This document shows positions 35,160-46,400 of a stretch of DNA of 64,000 bases, one piece after another. The stretch spans positions 2,708,771 to 2,772,770 of the forward strand of contig JAJEKV010000065.1 of NCBI GenBank assembly GCA_021234155.1. Direction: 5' to 3'. Position 1 is the first letter of the stretch; the number at the start of each line of letters is the position of its first letter. The DNA is from Isoetes taiwanensis (Eukaryota; Streptophyta; Lycopodiopsida; Isoetales; Isoetaceae). Both the position numbers and the translations under genes were made by a program. The notes under the pieces were generated by a model. It worked only from the letters and a program-made list of their open reading frames with translations. It was not told the DNA's origin and made no database searches.

Positions 35160-36010
35160 AGTGATTGGATCAAGAACTTGTCGTCAACTACTTCTGCAGT
35201 TCGTGTTGCTACAGCTATTGATGTGATGATTCAAGATAATAAGAAAGATCTCAGTAACCTCTTGGGTGAGTTAAGGGCAAAGGAGACTCAGTTGGAGCTT
35301 CAATTACCTCCTGTTGAAGTTTTTTATCAGCCTGAAATGTGTAAGAATACTCTTCAAGCGTCTGGGTACAATGTTGTTGAGATTGATCATGATTTGATAT
35401 TGGTAATTTGATGTCGTTTAGTGTGGTTGATCAATATACTGGAGCATTTCTTGATACTAGAAAGCTTGCTTATTGGTTGACTGGCCATCTTCGGAGAATA
35501 GGGCTACTACCTTATCGAACTTTAAAATGCTGGATAGAAAGTTCTTCTTGATTGTTTTTTATGATGTTGTTGTTGTTAAGCAATTGGTAGCATGTGGTGT
35601 GGATCCAATGTAGAGTGATTATATTTTATATCAGCCCTACTCCCCTGAATTGGCTCCTACTATGGCTCATGCTCTTAAGATGCCATGTTGGTTTCCAATT
35701 CCTAATCTTCCTCCTGATCTCTTGGTGCCGGATTTTCTTATCAATATTGCTAAGGGTCTGGGTACTCATTTGGCCCACTCTCTTGTCGAGAAGCTAACAA
35801 GCCTCTCTTCCTTCTGGTTGTGGTCTTCTTGACTGTGCGGTTGTGAAAAGTGACCATATATTTTTGAAGTATGCCTTGCAATTGCTCAATGGTCCTCAGC
35901 TTGCTGACTTGTTTCCTCAACTTGCTCGGTTTGCAAATTTTCATGCGAAGAGAGATCGCCCTGTAATGGTCCCTTCTTCCTCTGTTGGGTGTCATGAATG
36001 ACTCTGATAT
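35160..36010 (+). pseudogene. decayed ORF resembling DUF4283-type retroelement ORF1
   Basis: Three frames join into one coding-like stretch of about 270 residues: DNKKDLSNLLGELRAKETQL, AFLDTRKLAYWLTGHLRRIG, RKFFLIVFYDVVVVKQLVA, PYSPELAPTMAHALKMPCWF, PNLPPDLLVPDFLINIAKGLG, and KSDHIFLKYALQLLNGPQL. The order x-FFL-x-F (a strand), VDP, Y-x-P, PCWFPIPNLPP, LL-IAKGLG resembles the DUF4283 domain found in ORF1 of plant LINE-type elements and related gag-like proteins. Identification is by pattern only. It lies between a duplicated block and the second LTR-like repeat. Confidence 0.4.
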
Positions 36011-36099
36011 TTTGCATGGAATGGTGGAGCAGAGAGGAGGCTCTCCCTTGCCAGGTACCCAGCAAAATAATTGAGGGGGAGGGGGGCAGGGGAGGGGAG

Positions 36100-37570
36100 A
36101 TGTGATGCTCCCCACCAAATATATGATGTCTCGCCGTACATCTCGGGGGAAATCCCCCATCCAACACATCTGCTACATTGACTCTCCGTCTATCCCGCAT
36201 CTGGGATAGCCATGGTGCGGGAAGGGGATACGAAGGTGTCTTGCGCGCCCTTCCCCTATGGGCTCCTATAAGAGCAGAAGCATAAACATAAACATCAGCA
36301 CTAACAATAACAATACAACCATCATAGATATCAATACATTGTAAAGCAGAATAGCTCCTACCCAGGCTCAGACTCATAAGGGAGGTAGCCTGATGGTTGG
36401 GCCTCAAGGTAGAGCAGACCGACATATAACAACGGCGGGGTTGTGTATAGACAATGGCTAGGATTGACCACTCTATCCGCCCCTCCTGTGCATACTTTGC
36501 AGGTGGGCTAAATCAGGCTCTGACATGACTGTAACCTGGCGAAGATGCAGTCTTATGATATCACCCAACAAGACTAATCCGAGTTGCATCTCCCCGATTC
36601 GATGAGGTACGAAGGGTTACATCTCCCCTTCCCGGAGAATAGTGGCTCCATGGATGACTAGAGGATCCTGGCGACACATGTCCGTACCCGACTGGACTTC
36701 CCAAAACAAGAGCCAGGCCAGCACCTGCAACTCTTGAGAGTCAAGGCGATCCACCATTGACCTAGGAAGTGTCGGACCCACACCCGGCCCACACGAAGTG
36801 ATCGCCTATAGGCCTAGCCCGCTATGGGGTCCCAGTAGCCGCGCTCAGCAGGGACCTCCCTCCACTTTGCTACTAACCCTGTTATGTGGTGCTCAGTCAC
36901 CCCATAGCCTCTGTAGCCTGGTGGGCCCTATGCACAGGCCGCATCTAATAGGAACTAAGGGGTCTAAACTTCATCTAAATAATGGCCGCTAAGTCCCTAC
37001 CCCCCTTCCCAATACAAGAGGAGCAAACATGACCAACCAACATCATATATCCACATAACATGATAAATAATTAGAATAACATCTAATCCTAATCACATGC
37101 ATCTAACTTACAATTAGGGTTCATTGATTAAGGTTCAAGATCTAGACTGAGGGTTCTAGAATGGCTCTACAATAGATACGAAATGCTAACTCATCTGGAA
37201 TCCTAACTTCCAGATGATCCTACAAAGGAATCTACTCCAAATACCTGCTCCTGAGGAACTCCCTCCTGCTCCCAGCATCTCCATGGCTTTCAAGGAGTTC
37301 GAAGTAGATCCCGCTCCTTCCAATGTGCGCACACTTCATGGGTTGTTGTGCTATGCTATGCCACAGTAGATGGTTCTTGAAACGGAGTTTTGAGTGCAAA
37401 CAAGGTTCTAAGACTGTTGGAGCCAGAAAAATGGCCTCGGGCTAGGGTTTGGCCATTTATAGATAAGGGTTGCCATGTCATACCACATGGCTCCAATTGG
37501 GTGCGTCCATGTGGCGGGTGCCCAATAGGATGGGGCCATGTGGAAATGGTCTCGTCCCTAAGGTTGACTA
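36100..37570. repeat. LTR-like repeat, copy 2
   Basis: It begins TGTGATGCTCCCC, directly after a G-rich/polypurine stretch (36065-36099, GAGGGGGAGGGGGG-like), as would precede a 3' LTR. It matches copy 1 at 22082-23560 in order and orientation. It ends near 37570, where a LINE tail begins. The purine-rich stretch favours reading it as an LTR on the plus strand, but no polymerase gene precedes it. Confidence 0.6.
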
Positions 37571-37572
37571 AG

Positions 37573-38300
37573 TTATAAATAAATAAATAAATATATTAAT
37601 CAAGCCAGTTAGGCCCCCAGGCCTCTATGGCAAACATTACAACATGTTTCAAAAGCAGTAGTCTAGTGCAACACTTGCTTTAGTTATATGAGCACGAAGA
37701 AAAAGTTCTCGAATCTCCTCTCTTTCTTTGAATACCTCTTTTATATAAGTGCTCAATTTACACGATGGGAAGTTAAAAAGTGAGTAAAAGCCTGATACAT
37801 TAATATTATGTTTACCACGTATATGCGCATATGTTGGCCAGTATAGAAGCGCATGTTCCTCTGTTTCAATTTCTAGCTCCAAATAGCTGTGTCAAAATCT
37901 TTCATGTGTTGGTGTTCCATCCCATCTACTTGTTTCAATGTGTAGATGATGAGATGAAAGCCTAACTCAAGATATGAGTATCATGTTCCATCTGCTAATT
38001 TGTGAAAGTAAATAGCTTTGTTCTTTATACTCATGCATTGGATTTATATGCATCATATAATAATAAGTCGCATTTAATTAAAGTGGGTCAAATCTCGAAT
38101 TTTGGGACTCGGACTGAAAATGGGACTCATACTATAGAAAAAAAATTTCTGAATTGATTGCTTGAATAGAATTACACATCGCACACAAAGAATTGGGTAA
38201 CTTGTTTTCCTCATAAATTTTACACATAAACCAATTAGTTGAGAAAGTTTTCTAAGCTTCTCAATATTATCTACCCTCATACTACAATGATATAGCATGG
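37573..38300 (-). mobile_element. LINE 3' part, family B, minus strand
   Basis: A TTTA tetramer tail (37574-37600 on the plus strand) and GGCTTGATTAATATA, then GGCCTGGGGGCCTAACTGG match the 3' end of the fragment nested at 21.0 kb. Upstream on the minus strand are RLSSHHLHIETSRWDGTPTH and EIETEEHALLYWPTYAHIRG (about 37960-37800), the LINE ORF2 C-terminal zinc-knuckle region (ETEEHALLxCP in relatives), and a further C-terminal-like frame to 38298. The element is frameshifted and inactive. Confidence 0.75.
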
Positions 38301-38349
38301 AGGTTGCTCATGGCTTTATCCATCTCCCTTTTGGGATATTATTGTCTTC

Positions 38350-40718
38350 ATCTGCCTTTACAATGCTGAACTAGATATGAGCCGTACCGCATCCCGCAAT
38401 TCCACTCCTTTGAGATCGACATGGAGATTTACCCTCCTTCTTCTCGGCCCGATGCGGTGTAGCCTTGCTCCTTCAAGTTGTCCCTTCTTATTATCTTCTA
38501 ATGGGCTCCCAATATTGAATTTGGAATCCGGGGCGCAACTCCTCTCCATCAGCCATAGTGGTGGTTACATCGATGCCACTAACCATATTAAACAATCCTC
38601 ATCATCAGACCTTCTTAGCACAAAGTATCTTCCTTGATGTCCTCAAAGGATCCACTCGGGAAGATCAAACCACTTCCACAAACCACTTGGAACCTTTGTT
38701 GGAACAAGTGAACATTCATAGGCGTGCTTGCTCCTTGAGAACCCTCCCATCACGGACTACGGCAGAGGCAGTCTCACCGACTCCCTCCACATGGTTGTTG
38801 ATTTCTAAGCATGTCACAACTTTCTCCCGATTACTTGATTAGGGAGTCCATGTGATTTTCTTAAGAGTGGAATGTGGCACCATTTTAGAACATCATCGGT
38901 CGCGTTTATATAATCCTTGATGCCCTTTCCAGCTAGTTGGCTAGAGTCTTTACTTGTTGATCTTGAAGGGAGTTGGTGGTTTTATTTGCCCTTTAGGAAT
39001 GAGAACTTCACAGTGACACCCAGTTGCCACAGCTTCGATTCCTTGTCTGAGGCATCCACAACTTGTCACACAGTCTCCACTTATATTGCATGATTGGTAT
39101 TCCATCCCTAACCCAAACTTGAGCTGAAGTGGCTTTGTGTGTCTGTCAACTAATCCTTACCATCTAAGCAAGTATCCCTCTCGACAAATGATTTCCAATG
39201 CGCAACCTCATCCATCAAAGAAAGCCATTGGGTTGAGGTCAATCACGGCCTCTCCAGACACATCCATTAGTTGGGGAGCTAGTCATGTTTTTTCTCTCTT
39301 GAGCTTGGTGGAGAAGTTCAAGAATGCATCTATATCATCATGCGTATATACTTAACCATCAATAGAGATATATGATAGCCAGAGATCACCATCTCTTGCT
39401 AGGCGTGATGTAGCGGCACTTACCTTATAGCACTTACAACACTAAGCACCTTATGAGAGTCTAACTTATGACCCACCACTTATCATAATTAGGCTGCGGC
39501 ATAATTAGGAGTAGTTGAGTGGCAAGGGAGCAATGTATTGCACGCGCTTGTATATCTTGTATTTCTCACATGGATTGATACAATCATTAGAAATTTGGGG
39601 TCTCATATGGACCCCTCCTAAGAGAGACTAAAAATATTTTTTTCCCTTTTTATCCGCGTCATATCATCTCATTTTCTCTTAACCATTATTATAGAGATAT
39701 CTTGAACCATCTAATTCATATCTAATGGATATTCACATGTGTATATAGGTCTATTTTTTGGAGCGTGTGAAAATATTAGATTACACGAAGAGAGGGTTTA
39801 TTAGGTCTATTTTGTGTCGCGTGTGTGAAAAGATTTGTACTTACGAAGGGAGGGTTTATTAGATGCTACGTCTTGGGAATCTTGTCTACCTGGGAGATTA
39901 GAGTTCTCTTCGAGGCCCGGAGATAATTCTGTTCGATCTCTTCTTAATGCAGTTTCTCAAACCAAAAGCTGACTATAAGTATACTTGGCCTCTATTTCCA
40001 AATTCTAGCATTTGAATTAATTTGAATTACACTTCATATGACGAGATCTCTAGCTTATAAAAGATGGGCAATTTTAGATTTAGATTTTTTTTGTATGCCT
40101 TTCTATGGCTCAAATTAGGGATAATCTAGCCGATAAGTATGCCCAGGCAACAAATAAAAAGGAGAGGTAGCTTGTAAGGATGTAGATGCAAATTTACTAC
40201 TGCCGATCCTGACTTTCTCGATTACTTGATTAGGGAGTCCATGTGATTTTTCTTAAGAGTGGAGGTGTGCTTTCCATTTGAACATCATCGGTCGTTATAT
40301 AATCCTTGATGCCTTTGCTAGTTGGCTGAGTCTTTACTTGATCTTGAAGGGAGTTAGTGGTTTTGTGCGCCCTTTAGGAATGAGCTACCCAGTGACACCC
40401 GTTGCCACAACTCGATTCCTTATGCAGGCATCGGCCATGCACAGTCTCCACATATATTTTGCATGATTATTCCATCCCTAACCCAAACTTGGTGAAGTGG
40501 CTTTGTGTGTCGTCAGCTAATCACTTACCATCTAGCAGAGTATCCTCGACGAATGATTTCCAATCTGCAACCTCATCCATCAAGAAAGCCATTGGGTTGA
40601 GGTCATCGCGACTCCAGAGACACATCCATTAGCCGGGGGCTGGTCATGTTTTCTCTCTCTTGAGCTTGGTGGAGAAAAGTTCAAAGAATGCATCTATATC
40701 ATCATGCGTATGCCCAAC
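38350..40718 (-). pseudogene. DUF7869-like gene, 3' part (beyond the copia insertion)
   Basis: Minus-strand sequence continuing exactly from 56413 once the copia element is removed. It starts VGHTHDDIDAFFELFSTKLK (40715-40655), the VGHTHxDID signature of DUF7869-type proteins, then NPMAFLMDEVADWKSFVE and a possible GTAAG donor near 40535. Downstream phrases include KFGLGM, GNWV-like and VLIPKGQIK, then CLEINNHVEGVGETASAVV (about 38820). The first 0.5 kb is present twice because of a tandem duplication. The function of the family is not established; it is multi-copy in many plants and may derive from a transposase. Confidence 0.6.
39362..39590 (+). repeat. left part of copia 5' LTR, outer tandem copy
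   Basis: It follows CATCA (39357-39361) and contains ATATATGATAGCC, CACTAAGCACCTTAT, CCACCACTT, TAGGCTGCGGCATAATTAGG and CTTGTATATCTTG, matching 56094-56320. It is interrupted at about 39585 by CATTAGAAATTTGGGG, the start of the inverted-repeat insertion. Confidence 0.8.
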
Positions 40719-40723
40719 CATCA

Positions 40724-40937
40724 TGTCGAGATATGTGTCTCGAGAGATCGCATCTTGCATCGGCCGCCACGGCACTTATAGCACTTACGGCACTAAGCAC
40801 CTTGCCGAGTCTATAGCGGCCCACCACTTGTCGCCAATTAGGCTGCGGCATAATTAGGAGTGGTTATTGGCAGAGCAATTAATATTACACCGCCCTTTGT
40901 ATATCTTGTATTCTCACATACGTTATTACAATCATTA
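40724..40937 (+). repeat. copia 5' LTR, left part
   Basis: It begins TGTCGAGATATG after target copy CATCA (40719-40723) and matches the first 210 bp or so of the 3' LTR at 56094-56407. It contains CACTAAGCACCTTG, CGGCCCACCACTTGTC, GCTGCGGCATAATTAGG and ATACGTTATTACAAT, where the inverted-repeat element enters. The LTR resumes at about 48779. Confidence 0.85.
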
Positions 40938-42084
40938 GAAATTTGAGGTCCTCATATGGACCTCCTAAGAGACTAAAATATTTTCCTTTTTATCCCGCGT
41001 CATATCATCTCATTTTCTCTTAACCATTATTATAGAGAATATCTTGAACCATCTAATTCCATATCTAATGGATATTCACATGTGTATAGGTCTATTTTGG
41101 AAGTGTGAAAATATTAGTGCACGAAGAGAGAGGTTTATTAAAGTTCCTATTTTGTCGTGTGAAAAAGATTTATTACGCGAAGGGAGGTTTATTAGATGCT
41201 GAATGCGCGAGGAATCTTTGGCGTCTACTTACGGAGTTAAGGGTTACTCCATCGAGGCGGAGATAATTCACGATTCGATCTCTTCTTGTGCGGTTCTCAA
41301 ACCAAAGCTGACTACTATAAGTATACTTGGCCTACATTTCAAATTTAGCAGATTAATTTGAATTACACTTCATACCAGGCTTGATCTCACTAGCTTATAA
41401 AGATGGGCAATTTTAGATTTTAGGTTTTCTTTTTGTATGCCTTTTTCTATGGCTCCAAATTAGGATCGAAATCTACCTTACGATGAGTATGCTTGAACCA
41501 ACAAATAAAAGGAGGGTAGCACCTGCTTAGGATGTAGATTACAAATTTTCCATGTCCGTTACAAAGAATCTTTGATCTATGGTGTAAGGGAGAATCTGCT
41601 CCATGTAATCCTCCTAGCAGGTAGAACTCCAAGCTTTAATTGGGATTTAGGGTTTGGTTATATTTGCATGTGAAGGAAAGGGAGGATTGTGAACATGTTG
41701 AGCATGGTCGATGCAATGGACAATTGACATTTCACCTTATGTCGAATTTGAGCATCTGTGAAGCAAAATATAGAGATCTTCTCTTACAGAGTAAAATGGT
41801 TAGAGAGCCATAGTAAAAGTTAGCCCACTTCTGAAAGAGAATTGGCTGATTAGAGCAAGATAAAATTCGATGGAATTAAATGATCAAACAGCAGGAGAAT
41901 GAATGTTGTATCCTACAATCTGGCTTCGAGAGAAAGAAAGAGCCAAGAAGCGGTTGCTCATTAGAAATTAGATTGAAAAAGGCTAAAAAGACTTCACTTG
42001 GCCTTCGTGAAAGGAAGAAGCATTTAAAGCCAATTGAGCAACTCAATTTCAAATGTGGAGCTCTTTAGAGGAAGAGAATCTATC

Positions 42085-43165
42085 ACGGGTATGATTACTC
42101 CAGCACAAATAAAACTAAAAGGAATATCACGGGAAAATGTGGGGCAAGTTTTGAAGAAATTTGTGACTAATGATGAAATTATTGCAATGCTAAAGCAGCG
42201 CGTATGAGCTTGAAGGCATAATTGAGATGGTAATAGGAGAAATTTATGCTAAAGTGGGCGTTGAAATCTTTGTGCAAGGTGTATGTGATTATAATTTGGA
42301 ATTAGCGGCAAGGCTATAGACTCCTCTTTTAAACCATTATGATGCCTTAAAGGCTTTAGGCACAAAGAAAATAACCATTGAAGACCGCACTACATGGAGA
42401 AGATAAAGGCAAGAAAGAATGTATGGATTAGCTGAGATTTTGGGCAGCATGCACTCTACAGAAATTCGGGTACTCCAAGCATTATTCAAAATCTTCAAAG
42501 GGGTAGAGTGATGATCTTTACATTATAATAGGGCTAAAATGCAAGTAATAATGTACGGTTTTGATTTAGAAAGTTCTAAAATTTATGGTTGTTTATTACA
42601 ACTTGAGAGAAATTGGCGTTGGGAGAAAGCCGAGATCTGCCTAAAACTTGATGAAATGGAGCTCACAAGCAAGAAAAAATTTGAAGTATCTTTAGCGGCT
42701 CATGAACAAAGCACTTTCGGCCTTTTATGATGAGAGCGGAGGCAATTGAAGAGAAAAGGAGATTCAGGAATGGTTTTACGTTCAATCGGGAAGATATACA
42801 TATGTGGTGGTTAGGAATGTTTCAAGTAAAGAAGGAAAATTACAGTATTAAAGTGGGTTTTGACGGTGATATTCCCAAGCTTATAGGCATGTACAACTTG
42901 GTGATTGAGAAGTTACATGTTGAGGGTTATGGTGCATTGTAGTTAACTTTCACTTGGCATGATCCTAAAGACGAGAAAAATGTCATATGTACAACATGTC
43001 CTCGGTGCAAAAACTACAAAGAATTGTACTTATTGTTGTCATACTTTGAAAGTGAAGGAGGACCATCAGGGGGAGCACTTTTGTCATGTAACAAATGCTC
43101 CACTAAGTGTGATAGAAAGGATAAATTAATTTCAGCCAATTTTACCTATTCCTTTAGAACAAGTT
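42085..43165 (+). pseudogene. unidentified coding-like stretch inside the inverted-repeat element
   Basis: Joining frames across likely single-base shifts gives a protein-like text of about 330 residues: LKGISRENVGQVLKKFVTND, YELEGIIEMVIGEIYAKVGV, EIFVQGVCDYNLELAARL, NHYDALKALGTKKITIEDR, RQERMYGLAEILGSMHSTEI, QLERNWRWEKAEICLKLDEM, KKKFEVSLAAHEQSTFGLL, NREDIHMWWLGMFQVKKENY, GDIPKLIGMYNLVIEKLHVE. It ends with CTTCPRC...CNKCSTKC, two paired-Cys motifs that could bind zinc. It is rich in Lys/Glu. I do not recognise the family. The position inside the nested element makes it the best candidate for that element's own gene, but it may be captured. Confidence 0.45.
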
Positions 43166-45039
43166 AGGTATTTGTACATTACATGCCTTGGTTCCGAGAT
43201 TGTTGAGAGGATGATTTGGCATTACGAATGTTTTTGTGTGGAATATTAAAAATGAGAAGGAAGCGGGTTAGGAAGGTATAAGCGGCGTGTGGAAAAGGTT
43301 CTTTACGATGCTGGATTGCATGGTGGCTGCATGAAATTGGAAGGAATCTGGCGATCAATGGTAGAAGCTGTTCGGCAAAAGTTTCTATTGGGGTGACAAA
43401 GCGAAGTGTTTTAAACAATGTGCATAGTGTGAGGTAAAGGGATGTTTGGATTTGGGAAGATGTTAGTGTTCGAATTTGAAAGGGATAGGACTGATGGATT
43501 GCATCTTGCGGGAAGCAAGGAGTTACATGCTTGGAATGCAATGTGCGATCTTACAAAAACCATATTTCGGTGATCTGAGATAAACAAACATTTAGTGTGG
43601 TAAGTAAGTAGCTTTTGCTGAAGCATACATAGGAAACACATGGGAAATTAGTAGAAGTTACACATACATCCATATAATATATGCACATGCTCCCACTTTG
43701 GTTCCTTGAGATAAATATAGCGACCTTGCCATTTGGAACACTCAAGGGATGGAAAAATCCATAGCGAACTTAAAATGGCTTATTAGGAAGACCAGCGTGG
43801 TGGATGTCATGGAAATGATAAAACAGAGCAGCTCATACAAATGGGCCAAAATGGTTTCTGAGAAGAAGTACTTACTTTCGCCATGAGCAAACATGGCAAG
43901 AAAAGGAACTTCCACGGCGAGTTCATATTGCCATGGCGGAAGTTGCAAAAGCGAAAGCAAGATGCTTGGAAAAACTTCGATGCAAGTAACAAATCGCGAG
44001 TGGAAAGAAGCGAAGGTGTGGGAGAAGGTAATGCATTTTATAATCTTTATTCATACAGCCAATGTGCAACACATCCTCGAGCAGGTTTGTGTTCATGATG
44101 CTAGTGTCTTTCATCGTATAACAGTCCTGAATACTAATGCTAGTTTATTATCACAGTGGCGGGGTTTTAGGATGCTAATCCCAATGCATGCATGCTACTA
44201 AGAAGGCATGCATATTATCTTCTGGCCAGTACTTATATTGAGACACAATGACCTTGCATATTATAAGTGGCCATGTTTGTAAAAAGATGCAAGATTCAAT
44301 TCTGCGGTAGAAATAAGGCAAGGTTACGTGTTTTAAATGCATGTTATGTTTGAATAATATGCCTAGCGGTTAATCCTCCGGACTACCTTGCCCAAGATCT
44401 GATTGCTCGGATCACGGATCCAACTTGACTGGCACAAGGTATTTTTCTTCAAGGAAATATCTCATAAAAGTGAAGTAGCGATGATGTTGTTCCTCTTGCT
44501 TCCACGTTTCCTCTACGGATTAGCATTTGAGGATTACGATGAAATTTACATACAATTGGCCTTTCATGTGTTGTAAGATGTGAAGACATTAGTTCTTGTT
44601 GAACGGTAGTTACTTGTAAAGATGTGAAGACTTGCATCCAATTTGTTTGGTAAGGAAAAACTAAATTAAAACGATTGAAGAGGACCTAAATATGAGGCTT
44701 CGAGCTTCCTCAACAAGAGCTTATGGAGCAGGCAAAGGGGCATCAGTTCACTTAGAGGATCTCATTCAACTTGTTTTGCTTAAAAAACCGGTTATAAATT
44801 ACATTTGTTTTGCATTTGTTTACACATTACAAAATGCCAACTTGTTTTTCACATAGCAAAAAAGCTGATTATATTATGTTATATCAAAATGTAGAAGTAC
44901 ATATATTCACAACCATTGATGTAGCCGAAAAACTAAAAAGCATAAAGTATAATATCTTGCATAAGATAAAAAGCATCTTTACTTGAGATACTACAATGAA
45001 AGATAAGAAGCGAAAAGAAAAAGCATCACTGCCGAGATA
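43166..45039. other. inner part of the nested element without recognised gene
   Basis: Short frames on both strands (for example 43541-43179 minus, 43893-44201 plus) have no identifiable domain and overlap each other. No repeat structure stands out. Confidence 0.35.
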
Positions 45040-45306
45040 CTACAATGAAGATAAGAAACCAAAAGGAATAAAGGCTACTTGAGATCCACTTTGAAATTGA
45101 GGGCATCTTGGTTTGGATTTGAGAACACCGTCTCCATCAACTAAAATCTTCATCTTGAGAGGTTCCTCAATAGCGAGGAGCGATCTACTTAATCTTTGCG
45201 CACACACGGGAAACCAAACTCCTTGGTTTACCAAAACCATCACTGGGAACAAGCGAGGCAGAGCTCTTGCACTAATTTTGACTTTTGAGGCAAATGATTC
45301 CTCCAT
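45040..45306 (-). other. unidentified minus-strand open frame
   Basis: An 88-codon frame containing FASKVKISARALPRLFPVMV and MKILVDGDGVLKSKP. Its amino acid mix is coding-like and no motif is recognised. It may be the last exon of whatever is encoded on the minus strand at 47.3-48.2 kb. That link is only a guess. Confidence 0.3.
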
Positions 45307-45589
45307 TGGCCTCTTACGGGTGATCTTGAGTAAGCGCCATATCTAGAGGCTGTCGGGATGAGTGAAGCAATGCAACGGTACGATTCACAATTTATTGAAA
45401 TTTTGCGTAAATGATAGGACCTATATAGATTCTATAGACAAAAGGTAGGCTATAAATTATTATTCGATAGGACCTATATAGGATATTCTTAGAATATTCT
45501 ACTTTTATTTTGGGGTAGAATTAATGTGGTAAGTTTTTTTTTGCCAAGTTTTTTTTTTTGGGGTAGTGTATGTGCGATCATCATGTGCG

Positions 45590-46400
45590 GTCAAGTGGTA
45601 CATGTCAGTGCATGTCACTGAGTCCATGTGGCATGCCATGTCACTAGTCCATGTGGCATGCCATGCGGTGTGAATCCATGTGGCATGCCACTAGTCCATG
45701 TACTAGTCCATGTCGATTGCATCACTACTCCATGTGGCATGCCATCGGTGAAGATCACGTGGCGGTCCATCAATGGCCGATCCATGTGGGTCCATGTAGC
45801 ATGCCATGTCGGCTGATCCATGTGGAGTCCATGTGCATTTTGGAAGTACATGTGGACAAGTATAAGTTTTTAGCATTGAAGCACTTATTGGACAAGGGTG
45901 AACACATTGCTACATCAAAGGGTGAAACACTTATACACAAGGGTGAAGCAAAATTCATATGTGCAATTTTTTGAACTTGAATAGTAGATTAATTTTTTGT
46001 ATAAGTTTTGTATAAGTTTTTTTTTTTTTGTATAAGTTTTTTTTTTTTTTTGGGTAGGAATTGTATGTGCGGTCATGCATGTACGGTCAAGTGGCGTGCA
46101 TGTCGATTACATGATGTCGCATAGTCCATGTGGCATGCCATGTCACTAGTCCATGTGGCATTGAAGCACTTAGTGTCGATTGCATGTCACTACTCCATGT
46201 GGCATGCCATGTCAGTGATCCCACGTGGCTATCCCATGTGGCGATCCATGTCTGGCATGCCATGTCAGAAGCAGTCCATAATGGAGTAGATGTGCATTTG
46301 GAAGTACGCTGTGGACAGAGTATAGGATTTTTTAGCATTGAAGCACTTGTGGACAAGGGTGAACACATTTGCTTTACATCAAAGGGTGAAGCTGATGAGC
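45590..46400. repeat. CATG/GCATGC minisatellite, two blocks
   Basis: Block 1 (45590-45840) and block 2 (46065-46270) consist of imperfect repeats of TCCATGTGGCATGCCATG with CACTAGTCCATG spacers. Each block ends in the same tail: TGTGCATTTTGGAAGTAC, then TAGCATTGAAGCACTT, GGACAAGGGTGAACACATT and TCAAAGGGTGAA. So a unit of about 480 bp is itself duplicated. The motif contains palindromes (GCATGC, CATG). Open frames across it are products of the repeat. Confidence 0.8.

Larger units (their letters stand above)
38835..41560. repeat. tandem duplication, about 1.36 kb unit
   Basis: Two direct copies, about 38835-40200 and 40202-41560. Each contains about 0.52 kb of the DUF7869-like gene, the target CATCA, the left part of the copia LTR and about 0.6 kb of the left end of the inverted-repeat insertion. 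Copies align throughout but differ by dozens of 1-3 base insertions or deletions. The duplication must be younger than both insertions because it spans their junctions. Confidence 0.85.

Noticed and set aside
22082-37570. The two LTR-like repeats as ends of one 15-kb retrotransposon
   Set aside because: The interval contains the ENT gene, a PPR pseudogene and several LINE fragments, and no LTR-element polymerase.
44362-44445. tRNA-like phrase GCCTAGCGGTTAATCC followed by GGATCACGGATCC
   Set aside because: Box B does not fit without inserting gaps and no cloverleaf can be drawn; too weak.
45615-45851. Open frames across the CATG repeat on both strands
   Set aside because: Repetitive amino acid text follows directly from the minisatellite unit and does not indicate a gene.
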